Source of the DNA: a virus
Strand: one strand, 5' to 3'
DNA length: 48,680 bases
Virus record (IMG/VR): IMGVR_UViG_3300025647_000003
Span: 1-48,680 of that record
Shown piece by piece: positions 6,983 through 15,658 of this stretch. Numbering within the stretch: position 1 is the first letter of the stretch; every line of letters begins with the position of its first letter. The notes below the pieces were generated by a model. The model was given only the letters and a program-made list of their open reading frames with translations. It was not told the DNA's origin and searched no databases. The position numbers and the translations under genes were made by a program.

Positions 6983-8692
6983 TTGTCAGTAGATTTTATA
7001 AAGAAACGAATTGGTAGTGATTCCTTGTCAAAAGCAAGGACACAGCAGAAACAACTCTCATATTTTACGCAATCTAGCATACAAGAAGAACTTTCAGACA
7101 CTTACTTGACACAATGGGCAGAACGTAGATACGCAACAAGTGATTACTTCCTAAACTACGTTAAGAACGTACTTAAAACACCTAATTTTCTTCAATTCTA
7201 TAAATACCTTAGAACGCCTTTAGCAAGCTCAAGACTTGTTAACGATCGTATTAAGCCTGAATTTGAAAGGGTTTTTCATGCTGAGGATAGTTATTTTAAA
7301 TATACAATAGGAAGTAAGCAAGTCGAATCACCCGAAGAATTAAACCCTGAGCAGTTTAACCAAATGGCTTTTAACGCCTTTTTGTTTAGATTCAATGATG
7401 TTTTAGTAAGTGATCTTAATGAAGATGGTAATCCTATCACACACTTAGTAAGCATTGATGACGTTGTATCTATCGATTCACGCCACAACACTATACATAA
7501 AGTAGCTTATTCAGCATTCATTGAATTAGATGAAAAGCACATTGAGGGATATTTAGTTGTGGACAAGTACGCTTATACATTCTATGATAAGGATTTAAAC
7601 GTAACACCATTATCAATAGTTGAACATGATTTAGGCTACTGCCCTGCTACATGGATCACACGTGAATCATTCGACGGTATTAACGACCCATTGAGAAAAT
7701 CTATATTCAGCTTTGTTCGTGAAGAATTAGAGGAGTACGACTTCTTAAAGATTTTACTTAAAATGACTGAACCTAATGGGGTGATACCTGTTGCGACAAT
7801 TTTAAAGACAAGTAAGAGGGATAATAAAACGGCTAAAGTACTGGATTCTGAACCAATGTCTGCCAATAGAATAGGTGGGCAAAGTCCGAATGATCAAGAA
7901 ACAGTTCATGGTAATACTGGAAGTGGAGCATTACAGGCTGGAACAATACATCAAGTGCCTATGCGATTAAAAGAGGACGGATCTATTGATATGGATGCAG
8001 TAACTAACTTTATAAAGTTTTTCTACCTACCTATCGAAGCCGTCGAATACATTGTGAAGCGTATTGAATCAATCGAGCAAAGTATTTTAAAATCAACCAT
8101 TGGCATTATAGCAAACCAAAATAATTCAGCTAAGAATGAATTGCAAATTGAAAGCGGTTACGTTGGTGCTGAGGATAGGTTGAGAAGCATTTCGTTGTCG
8201 CTTACCCATATACGAAAGTTTTCAGATACAACGGGTTTAGCGTTAAAGTATGGGGTTAATAGGGTTAGTATAGATTTATTCTATGGATCAAAGTTCTTTA
8301 TGGACTCTATCGCTGATCTTTATTTAATGCTTAAAGATTCACCAAACTCTTTAGAATCTCGAAATGTATTAAACCGAATATCTACAATTAGAAATAAATT
8401 CAATCCTGACAAAGCAGACAGAGAAGCGATATTATACTCAATAATGCCATATATGTTGCGTACGGACTTTGAATTTGCCGTACAAAGCCAACAAGTTAAG
8501 CCTGAGATTTTCCAACTTCAAACACGCTTTGATTACTGGATCAATAAATTTGAATCTTCTTATGGTGATATAGTGGATTTTTGGGATGCGTTGTCGGAAA
8601 TGAGTAATGCCGACAAGACGACTATTATAAATGATTTGATTTTGCAAGAAGTACAAACGGCAATAATGCCACCAATAAATAATAATCTATAA
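6983..8692 (+). CDS. Portal protein
   Basis: This 569-residue protein is identified mainly by position (first gene after the terminases, before scaffold and capsid), size and a portal-like layout: mixed alpha/beta N-terminal wing, a central region with LKMTEPNGVIPVATILK, a long helix around IESIEQSILKSTIGIIANQN (about 370-390) and a helical C-terminus. The only usable start is TTG at 6983, since an in-frame TAA lies nine bases upstream and no ATG occurs until about residue 128. A TTG start may keep portal levels low. Confidence 0.8.
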   Translation: MSVDFIKKRIGSDSLSKARTQQKQLSYFTQSSIQEELSDTYLTQWAERRYATSDYFLNYVKNVLKTPNFLQFYKYLRTPLASSRLVNDRIKPEFERVFHAEDSYFKYTIGSKQVESPEELNPEQFNQMAFNAFLFRFNDVLVSDLNEDGNPITHLVSIDDVVSIDSRHNTIHKVAYSAFIELDEKHIEGYLVVDKYAYTFYDKDLNVTPLSIVEHDLGYCPATWITRESFDGINDPLRKSIFSFVREELEEYDFLKILLKMTEPNGVIPVATILKTSKRDNKTAKVLDSEPMSANRIGGQSPNDQETVHGNTGSGALQAGTIHQVPMRLKEDGSIDMDAVTNFIKFFYLPIEAVEYIVKRIESIEQSILKSTIGIIANQNNSAKNELQIESGYVGAEDRLRSISLSLTHIRKFSDTTGLALKYGVNRVSIDLFYGSKFFMDSIADLYLMLKDSPNSLESRNVLNRISTIRNKFNPDKADREAILYSIMPYMLRTDFEFAVQSQQVKPEIFQLQTRFDYWINKFESSYGDIVDFWDALSEMSNADKTTIINDLILQEVQTAIMPPINNNL

Positions 8693-8698
8693 AAGACT

Positions 8699-9247
8699 AT
8701 GGAGATAGTAAAAGTAAGGGTTTACAGAGGTGAACTAAAAAAAGATGAACACGGCAACTGGAAGACTGAGAACCATTTCGTTAAGATAGCAAAACCATCT
8801 ATTGAATGGACAAACTTTTTATTGTATGCTAAAAAGATGTATTCGAAAGTAGAGTTAATAGAGGTAACCGAAGAAAGCATTGAACATGAAGTTAAAATGG
8901 TTGCGGGTAAAGAAATTCCTTACCAAATACATTCATACGACGCAATCGAGCCAAGCGAAGATATTAAGCAAGCTATCGAGGACATCTATAAAGTTAAGAA
9001 AGTATTAACGGCTGATCAAATCAAATTACAAGAACTGGAAGCTAAGTTAAAAGCATTGACAGATAAAAGTGGCGAAACGGTAAACGTTCCAGTTAAAAAA
9101 GTTATCGAAAACAAAGTTGATGATTCAGCTATGGAAGCCTTAAGAGATGAGTATTTTGCTTTATACGAAAAGAAACCAAGCCATTTAATGAAGGAAGAAA
9201 CATTAATTGATAAAATCAACGAATTTAAAAATAACAATAAATCATAA
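8699..9247 (+). CDS. Hypothetical head-region protein
   Basis: This 182-residue soluble protein has a beta-rich N-terminal half, a coiled-coil stretch (about 100-120) and a C-terminal helical motif RDEYFALYEKKPSHLMKEE with LIDKINEF, which has the look of a small HeH/LEM-like fold. It lies between portal and scaffold genes, so it is probably a head assembly or structural accessory. The leader AAAAGACTATG is identical to those of the next two genes. Confidence 0.65.
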   Translation: MEIVKVRVYRGELKKDEHGNWKTENHFVKIAKPSIEWTNFLLYAKKMYSKVELIEVTEESIEHEVKMVAGKEIPYQIHSYDAIEPSEDIKQAIEDIYKVKKVLTADQIKLQELEAKLKALTDKSGETVNVPVKKVIENKVDDSAMEALRDEYFALYEKKPSHLMKEETLIDKINEFKNNNKS

Positions 9248-9253
9248 AAGACT

Positions 9254-9457
9254 ATGAAATTACAAGAATTAAAATTAGGTAAAGTTTACAAATGCACGCT
9301 TTCAAACTATGATGTATTGATAGTAGAAGCACCAGTATTGGTAGATCAAGAAACACAAACAACTGAATTAAGAAAGTCAGGCAAAGTGTGGATGAGTGAA
9401 GAAAAAAAGTTTAGCCTTATTGAGTTACATGACGGGCAATTAACAGAAATTAAATAA
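9254..9457 (+). CDS. Small hypothetical head-region protein
   Basis: This 67-residue, probably beta-barrel-like protein begins MKLQELKLGKVYKC. The pattern of short strands separated by polar turns would fit an SH3-like fold. The gene sits between two head assembly genes and shares the AAAAGACTATG start context. No known family recognised. Confidence 0.65.
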   Translation: MKLQELKLGKVYKCTLSNYDVLIVEAPVLVDQETQTTELRKSGKVWMSEEKKFSLIELHDGQLTEIK

Positions 9458-9468
9458 CATAAAAGACT

Positions 9469-10353
9469 ATGGAATTTATCAACGAAGAAAAACAAACGGA
9501 ACTAGGGCTAACAGCGGAACAATTAGCGGCTATTACACCTCTTTATAACGATCATATCGCTAATCTTAAAGGTGAATGGGATGGTAAAGCTAATACTAAT
9601 GCGGAGGCTATTTTAAACGGTGCTGCATTATCTGTTGAAAAGACTACAGGAGTTAAACGTACGGACGGTGAAAAGGTAGCCGACTACATAGAAAGATCAG
9701 GTTCTGAATTTTTAAAATCACAAAAAACAGAACTAGAAACGGCTAAAGCGGAATACGCAACTAAACTAAAAGAGTTTAAAGGGGATGAGGCTACTAAGGC
9801 TGAATTGGAAGCGGCACGACAAAAATTAGATGATGCTCAAAAGTTGTTAGTTGATTATGATGCAATAAAAGAGAAGGCTGAAAAGTATGAACCTTTGACT
9901 CAGGAATATTCGACAATGAAGATTGAAGTTGCTTTCGGATCGGTTAAACCTAATTTCCCCGACACAGTTAATCCTTACGAGGGTAAAGCTAAATGGGATG
10001 AGTTTAAAGCGGGTGTTTTGAAAGAATGGACTGTCGAATATAAGGACGGCAAAGCAATTGCTAAAAACAATGAAAACCCACATAAAGAAGTTGCGCTAAG
10101 TGAGTTATTAGCTAAAGATGAAAGCATAACAACCTTAATGCAAGGCAGACAACAACAAGGATCAGGAACAAGTCCTAAAGGCTTAGAAAAAATTGAAGGA
10201 GTACCATTTGAAGTACCGAAAGGTGGAGACGTGAAAGACCTCGTACCACTCATACAAGCGCAATGCGCTAAAGAAGGATGGGTAAAAGGAACTCCATCAT
10301 ATTCAGCTAGATTTAAAGAGTTGAATGACAGAGTAATGCAAAAGACTGCGTAA
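9469..10353 (+). CDS. Probable capsid scaffolding protein
   Basis: This 294-residue protein is highly charged and rich in Ala, Lys and Glu, with a long coiled coil at about 85-145. The N-terminus (LGLTAEQLAAITPLYNDH) and the small C-terminal domain, separated by a Gln/Gly/Ser linker (QQQGSGTSPKG), fit scaffolding proteins placed directly before the major capsid gene. No serine-protease motif is seen, so maturation cleavage would need another enzyme or may not occur. Confidence 0.75.
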   Translation: MEFINEEKQTELGLTAEQLAAITPLYNDHIANLKGEWDGKANTNAEAILNGAALSVEKTTGVKRTDGEKVADYIERSGSEFLKSQKTELETAKAEYATKLKEFKGDEATKAELEAARQKLDDAQKLLVDYDAIKEKAEKYEPLTQEYSTMKIEVAFGSVKPNFPDTVNPYEGKAKWDEFKAGVLKEWTVEYKDGKAIAKNNENPHKEVALSELLAKDESITTLMQGRQQQGSGTSPKGLEKIEGVPFEVPKGGDVKDLVPLIQAQCAKEGWVKGTPSYSARFKELNDRVMQKTA

Positions 10354-10389
10354 TAAGTAAATTAATTATTAACTAAATTTTAAAAAAAG

Positions 10390-11466
10390 ATGTCGTACAC
10401 AGATGCAACAATTTTAGTAAAATACCAAGACTACCTTGCGCAAAGTGAAAGCAGACGTAGTCCTTTAGGTATTATCAACGTGGTGAAAGACTCCACCCAA
10501 TACTGTGACTATATTAGTCCAGACTTAATTCAGCAATTTGCGGAGTTCTCAAGCTCAAGACCTTTTGAGATTCCAACGATTTTACCACAAGTTCCAACCG
10601 TTGGAACAACTGCTGGGTTTGAATTTATTCCTGACAACTTAACCGAATCAGCGGTGCATACATTTACTATGTATGACGTATTTTCAGGACTCAGACATTA
10701 TCGTAGTATGTATGCAAACAACGTTGTTAAAGCTGAGTTTGATCTAAAAATTAAGCTTGATAATGTTCTTTACGAGATGGGTAAAACGACCGAAGGAATT
10801 TTATCAAATGTTTTAAACGCTCGTAAATCTCAGGAGTTAAACCACCTTAATCAAATTAACTATAACTCAGGTGGTGGCACTTATGCTTTCACTGGAGCTG
10901 ATATTTTAACCGTTAACGTTGCTGCTCAACAGGCCACAATGTTTGCGCCTTTAAATGAATTAATGATTGCGAATGAAATAGGTGGCGAATATGCTATTGT
11001 AACTTCACCAGCGGGATTGTTAAATCAAAAATTAGAGGCGTTAAAGTATGGTGCTGGAAATGATAAGAATACAGCCGCTTGGGGAATGATGAGAGCGGAA
11101 GATATGCATACATCTCAGAATATTTCTACAAGTGCCGTATTCGACGGTTACTATCTTAGAAAGGGTTCTATTGGAATGTATCCTAACTTTCCGTATGACT
11201 TTAGAGAAGGTACAAAGGTAGGAACTTCTGAGTGGTCGATTTCTGACATGGAAATGCCATATTTGAAACACCCTGTAAACGTTTTTACACGTACTTTCAA
11301 TGCTGACGCTACAGCTTTAACAGCTGACGGTTCAGATTCAAACACAAAAATGTCAAGTGGTCAAGAAATGGGATTTTGGTTTCGATTCGTTGTAGTTTAT
11401 CGCCCGAACTCAGAAATTGCAACTCGCCCGAATGACATTATTAAAATACAAGGTTTAACAACATAA
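10390..11466 (+). CDS. Major capsid protein
   Basis: This 358-residue protein lies directly after the scaffold gene. It has the expected size and mixed composition of an HK97-fold capsid: a long helix region (VVKAEFDLKIKLDNVLYEMG), a central domain, and a C-terminal stretch with HPVNVFTRTFNADAT and WFRFVVVYRPNS. No N-terminal delta domain for self-scaffolding is apparent, consistent with a separate scaffold. The identity rests on position and layout rather than a diagnostic motif. Confidence 0.82.
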   Translation: MSYTDATILVKYQDYLAQSESRRSPLGIINVVKDSTQYCDYISPDLIQQFAEFSSSRPFEIPTILPQVPTVGTTAGFEFIPDNLTESAVHTFTMYDVFSGLRHYRSMYANNVVKAEFDLKIKLDNVLYEMGKTTEGILSNVLNARKSQELNHLNQINYNSGGGTYAFTGADILTVNVAAQQATMFAPLNELMIANEIGGEYAIVTSPAGLLNQKLEALKYGAGNDKNTAAWGMMRAEDMHTSQNISTSAVFDGYYLRKGSIGMYPNFPYDFREGTKVGTSEWSISDMEMPYLKHPVNVFTRTFNADATALTADGSDSNTKMSSGQEMGFWFRFVVVYRPNSEIATRPNDIIKIQGLTT

Positions 11467-11476
11467 TTTAAAAGAA

Positions 11477-11893
11477 ATGGCAGATTATAGAAAAATACAA
11501 GCGGACGCTACAGCGGTTTCGCTTGAAAATGTCGGAAGTTTAAACAATTCGCTTACGGTTACTGAAAGTACGACATTAACAGTCGCTCAGTCAGGTTCAG
11601 ACATTTATGTAGGTACAGATGCTTTAGTGCAAACTTTACCCTTAATGTCAGCTGGATTAGAGTATACATTTATTAATTCGGGGGCTGATGGCGCTGTGTT
11701 ATTATTAGTAGAGCCTTCTGACGGGTCTATTTATGGAACAATTGCAAACGCTGCTGCTGATTCTGTTTTAGCCTCGGCCTCAAATGTAGGCAATACAAAA
11801 GCAACAGCAATTAGAGGTAACTGGATCAAATTATCTACTGATGGGACAGCATGGTATGCTGTTGGTGGTGTTGGAATTTGGGCTGAAGTATAA
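11477..11893 (+). CDS. Head decoration-like protein
   Basis: This 138-residue, small-residue-rich beta protein follows the capsid gene by ten bases. The pattern of Ser/Thr/Gly turns and strands (TLTVAQSGSDIYVG, GNWIKLSTDGTAWYAVGG) resembles capsid decoration or fibre-stem domains. It has no signal peptide. I infer that it decorates the capsid surface; a small neck component is the alternative. Confidence 0.65.
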   Translation: MADYRKIQADATAVSLENVGSLNNSLTVTESTTLTVAQSGSDIYVGTDALVQTLPLMSAGLEYTFINSGADGAVLLLVEPSDGSIYGTIANAAADSVLASASNVGNTKATAIRGNWIKLSTDGTAWYAVGGVGIWAEV

Positions 11894-11896
11894 AAA

Positions 11897-13054
11897 ATGA
11901 CTATGATTTTAACGATAGCAGAATCTTTTAGTAATACGGTTAGTTTAGATAGTGAACTTACAGGCGTACCAACGAGCGGACTTTACTTAAATAGTGGAGT
12001 TAACACGCTTATTAACGTCGAAAATCTTTTATCGCTACTACCTAACATTGACTTTACTTTTAGTGACTACGTAGCTGGGACAACTTACGGGAAGTTCTAC
12101 GACTCACGTAGCAAAGCTGATATTGTTATATATGATAGTGTTATTTACCAATCAATGACGGCTAGTAACTTGGGTAATACCCCTGATACTAGTCCGTCAA
12201 ATTGGTTGGCTACAAACATTGAAAGTTTACGTATTAAAACGGCTTATTGGAGTATAGAGAATGCCACACTTACTAAATTAGCATTAAATAAACGATTGAT
12301 TAATAGTCAATACTTGTATAATTTAGTCGAGCAAAATGAAAACGTTACAGCTCAATTATTACCTAACGATTATTCAGCTTGGGTGTTTGAACCTAAAGGA
12401 TCGGATTACGTTAGTTTTACTATTAACCAAATCGCATTACAAGCGACTACGGCAACACCGCAGAGCTTATATGTAGTAAATCAAGGTGTATTGATTGATA
12501 CACTCACATTGAACCCGAACGCACAGGGGCGTTTAGAGTTTGAGGAATTAAACTACACTTTTTATGGAAAGGGTAAATTCTTCTTTATTATTGATTCTCA
12601 AAATGTACTATTAAATGGGTCTTATGTAGATTCGTTAAAGTATGATGGGTTTGAGTGTTACACCGCTACTGGCATAGGAGACACTCCTGAATCAGCACAT
12701 TATTATTACTCAAGTACTAATAATGGCTTAAACTTCAATATTAGCGTTTACTTGAACCCGCAAATTTATATTGACAATAATTTAGCCAATTTTGGCTCAT
12801 ACATACAAAAAGCTTGGGAGTTAGAAATTTTAAAAACATTTTTAGCGAACGCAAATAATAGGTCTAACTCAAGCGAGCGAAACGCAATAGACCCAACAGA
12901 ATTAAAGTTTGAAACTAAAGACCGAAATAACGGATCAGTTTTAAACGCCTATGAACGAGAATATGACAAGGCGATAAAGTTGATTAATAGGACTTTTGAT
13001 ACCCAATTAATTGATAATAATGACGGCTTCGAGATAATCGAAACAACTATATGA
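11897..13054 (+). CDS. Neck/connector-region protein with CBM-like insert
   Basis: This 385-residue protein lies between capsid and neck genes. Residues about 60-110 contain KADIVIYDSVIYQSMTASN, then GNTPDTSPSNW, which follows the pattern of type 5/12 carbohydrate-binding modules (VxYxxxxYxS...GNxPxxSPxxW). The remaining parts are mixed alpha/beta. I suggest a head-completion or connector protein with a surface-exposed sugar-binding insert. The start may be either of two in-frame ATGs (11897 or 11903); the second has the ACTATG context used by neighbours. The end overlaps the next gene by four bases. Confidence 0.6.
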   Translation: MTMILTIAESFSNTVSLDSELTGVPTSGLYLNSGVNTLINVENLLSLLPNIDFTFSDYVAGTTYGKFYDSRSKADIVIYDSVIYQSMTASNLGNTPDTSPSNWLATNIESLRIKTAYWSIENATLTKLALNKRLINSQYLYNLVEQNENVTAQLLPNDYSAWVFEPKGSDYVSFTINQIALQATTATPQSLYVVNQGVLIDTLTLNPNAQGRLEFEELNYTFYGKGKFFFIIDSQNVLLNGSYVDSLKYDGFECYTATGIGDTPESAHYYYSSTNNGLNFNISVYLNPQIYIDNNLANFGSYIQKAWELEILKTFLANANNRSNSSERNAIDPTELKFETKDRNNGSVLNAYEREYDKAIKLINRTFDTQLIDNNDGFEIIETTI

Positions 13055-14505
13055 TAGTTAGTAAAACATATAAAGCAGGTATTGACACGGTAATTGATTA
13101 CTTCCAAGTCAAACTATATCCCAACCTTTTAGCTTATTGGGATAGTAACGCTGTTTATACTTGTTATCCTAGAGCCAATCGCAACTATAAAAAGGACGAT
13201 ATTATCCCCGAAATAAGTTTAGACAAAAAAGAATATGAAAGCACATTGTTTAATGATAAAGTGTCCGTTAATTCTTTCTTTTTACCGAGCGCATCAAGTG
13301 AATGGGTCTATGAAAACAATGAAGTAAGCCATGATTTGTCTATAATATTTCAGGCTGATTTGGTTAAGTTATACGGATCGGATGAGCGTGCAGATGAACG
13401 ATTTAAGATAGACGTATTAAAAGTATTAAAAAGAGATTGGAAGTATAAAATTGGTGATATTGACATTGAAGAAGGTATTGATTTAGTTTATAACAAATTA
13501 TCATTTTCAAACGAATTTAAGGAAAAGATTAAAACAAGCGACTTATCACACAAATACGTTGTAAAATTTACTTTTAACGTTGTTTATAGTGTGGGGTGCA
13601 GTGCGCAAGTTACACCTGTTTGCTTGCCTGTTGGAATTATAAAGGATGGTATTTTAATAGAGCGGGTTTCGGCTGGTGACGATTACGAATACTCGTCTGT
13701 TTGTGCAGACGCTAATGTGACGGTAAACAGCGAAGATTTTGGAACGGTTACTAGTGGCGGTGATTTTGATGTTAACGTTGTGGATGAAGATGGTGTTAAT
13801 GCGGGTTCAAAAGTAGGATCACTTTTCATTGTTCCATTTAGCCAAAAGATAATTTATGAACGTCCTGATTACACAGGTCAACTTGGAAATTCGGGTTCAC
13901 CTTGGGTTGTTGGTGATTCACTCTACAGGAAATTAAACGAAATCGGTAAAATAACGCAACCAACAATCGGAAGGCAAGCACGTACAGCATTCGGCACCGC
14001 TCACTTATTGGAGTCACCAAATCGTTTCCTAAACAATTACGTAATCACAGGTACAAGTGGAGGTTATTATAACCCCGACACTGGACTTTATTACACCGTT
14101 GCTCATGTTGAAACGGATAGAGCGACAGCATTTCCGAACGATATTGGGGTTAATCACTTGATGAGTTATCTTTTTCAAATCAAAGAAACGGTATCAACGA
14201 ATCAATGGGCTACACAAATAGGTATTGGCTTAGGTTTAACAATTGGGACATTTTCAACGTGGTACTTGCCAAGCACAAAGGAATTTTATAAACTAGCGAG
14301 CAATGGGGTTATAGCAGGATTCAGATATGATAGTCCGCCACTTGATTTTAACCCCACAACAAAATTAACTAGCGATACATACGTTGCACTACCAACAAGC
14401 GCATGGGCGATAACAACAGTTACGCAGATAACTCCAACGCCAAAAGCAAACAATAACGGTGCGGTGTTCTGTAAAATGGATTTAAATATTAACGATTACT
14501 TTTAA
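13051..14505 (+). CDS. Neck protein fused to Ig-like and lectin-like domains
   Basis: This 484-residue protein has three parts. Residues 1-190 look like a neck or tail-completion protein. Residues about 190-265 form a beta-rich module ending in VGSLFIVP, a linker-type domain seen in many Bacteroidota phage particle proteins. Residues about 265-484 carry NPDTGLYYTVAHVETDRATA and STWYLPSTKEFYKL, the layout of DUF1566/Lcl C-terminal (C-type-lectin-fold) domains. The last domain is probably displayed and may bind host glycans. No template repeat or reverse transcriptase is present, so it is not a diversity-generating target here. Confidence 0.6.
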   Translation: MIVSKTYKAGIDTVIDYFQVKLYPNLLAYWDSNAVYTCYPRANRNYKKDDIIPEISLDKKEYESTLFNDKVSVNSFFLPSASSEWVYENNEVSHDLSIIFQADLVKLYGSDERADERFKIDVLKVLKRDWKYKIGDIDIEEGIDLVYNKLSFSNEFKEKIKTSDLSHKYVVKFTFNVVYSVGCSAQVTPVCLPVGIIKDGILIERVSAGDDYEYSSVCADANVTVNSEDFGTVTSGGDFDVNVVDEDGVNAGSKVGSLFIVPFSQKIIYERPDYTGQLGNSGSPWVVGDSLYRKLNEIGKITQPTIGRQARTAFGTAHLLESPNRFLNNYVITGTSGGYYNPDTGLYYTVAHVETDRATAFPNDIGVNHLMSYLFQIKETVSTNQWATQIGIGLGLTIGTFSTWYLPSTKEFYKLASNGVIAGFRYDSPPLDFNPTTKLTSDTYVALPTSAWAITTVTQITPTPKANNNGAVFCKMDLNINDYF

Positions 14506-14523
14506 CAAACAAATACAAATAAA

Positions 14524-14703
14524 ATGACAAAAACAATTTCAATCAATGCGGGTGATTTTTGGAACACACCGACGGTTCAGATAGCAATGGAAAGCTACAC
14601 CGAAATCGTAGTTATTACTATTGACGAATCTAATGAAGCAGAGCTTGATGCACTTCCCGAAGGTTCTTGGAAAGAAATTACTGACACATCTTTTTTACCT
14701 TAA
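14524..14703 (+). CDS. Small hypothetical protein (59 aa)
   Basis: The 59-residue product begins MTKTISINAGDFWNTPTVQI and ends SFLP. It is acidic with no membrane helix. It starts 18 bases after the neck protein stop in an A-rich leader (AATAAAATG) and ends three bases before the next ATG, so it belongs to the late operon. Unknown function, perhaps a small tail or neck accessory. Confidence 0.6.
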   Translation: MTKTISINAGDFWNTPTVQIAMESYTEIVVITIDESNEAELDALPEGSWKEITDTSFLP

Positions 14704-14706
14704 ATT

Positions 14707-14919
14707 ATGCTATTAATTTTAGAACAAGAGTACACAAATCACCAGTCATTTTTGGCGGGTGTAACGGATGGCCATGAAGCCATTTCAATGAGTGGCATGT
14801 CATGGGTTTATTGCGAGGTAACGAATCAAAGTCAATTTGATTTATACAAGTCAAGTTTGAACGCTGAAAATTATTCGGATGGTATCTTATTACCACCTAA
14901 AGCAGTGGGTAAAGGTTAA
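14707..14919 (+). CDS. Small hypothetical protein (70 aa)
   Basis: This 70-residue protein has a mixed composition and the segment GMSWVYCEVTNQSQFDLYKS. It is tightly packed between its neighbours, with three bases on the upstream side and two on the downstream side. No signal peptide or membrane helix. The family is not recognised. Confidence 0.6.
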   Translation: MLLILEQEYTNHQSFLAGVTDGHEAISMSGMSWVYCEVTNQSQFDLYKSSLNAENYSDGILLPPKAVGKG

Positions 14920-14921
14920 TT

Positions 14922-15248
14922 ATGATTAAGCCGATACACATATTTTTATTGACGTTAATACTATTCGCGTTGACGCTTAATTTTTATAGCATTAGGAGTG
15001 TGTTGAACGAAATTTACACACTCCTTTTATGCTTATCGTTATTTGACAGGCCTAAGCTGAATAAAATAAATACAATATCTATTTACGGGTTAATAACTCT
15101 TAACGTGGTTAATTTGGCAGCTTTATTTTTTGAAATAGACATGACTCTTACGAGTGGCTATTGGTGGTATTGCTTGGCGTACGGGATTGTTTACGCATCA
15201 TTTTTAAGTATAATTTTTACACTCAAAATAAATGAAAGAATTAATTAA
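14922..15248 (+). CDS. Multi-spanning membrane protein, holin candidate
   Basis: This 108-residue protein is almost entirely hydrophobic, with about four predicted membrane helices (near 5-24, 30-42, 53-70 and 80-103). A strong terminator-like hairpin lies inside its coding sequence at 14995-15028. It overlaps the following gene by 17 bases. Its size and topology fit a holin or antiholin, but a second holin candidate sits beside the endolysin, so the role is open. Confidence 0.6.
   Translation: MIKPIHIFLLTLILFALTLNFYSIRSVLNEIYTLLLCLSLFDRPKLNKINTISIYGLITLNVVNLAALFFEIDMTLTSGYWWYCLAYGIVYASFLSIIFTLKINERIN
14995..15028 (+). terminator. Terminator-like hairpin inside a membrane protein gene
   Basis: GGAGTGTGT and ACACACTCC form a perfect 9-bp stem with a 12-base loop, followed by TTTT. 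It lies within the first third of the membrane protein gene. If active it would reduce transcription of the downstream tail genes unless translation or antitermination prevents folding. Confidence 0.55.
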
Positions 15249-15594
15249 TCACCCTGAAAACATAGCAGCACTTGTAATGCTCCTGTCTTTTGGTACACCT
15301 GTTCTAATGCTTGTTATAAAATGGTTTTGGAAGGTTACACGAAAAGAGGTAAAGAGTGAAGTTGTAAATGAGTTACGTGAAGATAATAGAGCTTTTAAAG
15401 AATTGATCCATGAACAAATGGGAGTTGTTAAGGAGACCGTTGAAGTTATAAAATTTGATGGTAAACTAAGACAAAAACAGCACGAAGATTTGATGAGTAT
15501 TATGATGGTTCATATTGATGAATTAGGCCATGTAAAAGAGAAAGTTGAAAGCAATACGGTTCGTATTTATAAAATAGAAAAGCAAAATAATTAA
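15232..15594 (+). CDS. Membrane-anchored coiled-coil protein
   Basis: The 120-residue product has one membrane helix (about residues 11-33, ALVMLLSFGTPVLMLVIKWF) and a long charged helical tail that is probably a cytoplasmic coiled coil. This layout is common among phage proteins near lysis or tail genes and could be a holin-like or antiholin protein. It overlaps the preceding membrane protein gene, which suggests that they are made together. Confidence 0.6.
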   Translation: MKELINHPENIAALVMLLSFGTPVLMLVIKWFWKVTRKEVKSEVVNELREDNRAFKELIHEQMGVVKETVEVIKFDGKLRQKQHEDLMSIMMVHIDELGHVKEKVESNTVRIYKIEKQNN

Positions 15595-15658
15595 AGATAA
15601 ACCTTATATGTTCGGAGGTTAAGACGGACGAAATTTATACAAATTAAATTTTTTTACA

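Noticed and set aside
13051-14505. Diversity-generating retroelement target gene
   Set aside because: The C-terminal lectin-like layout is similar, but no reverse transcriptase, accessory gene or template repeat is present.
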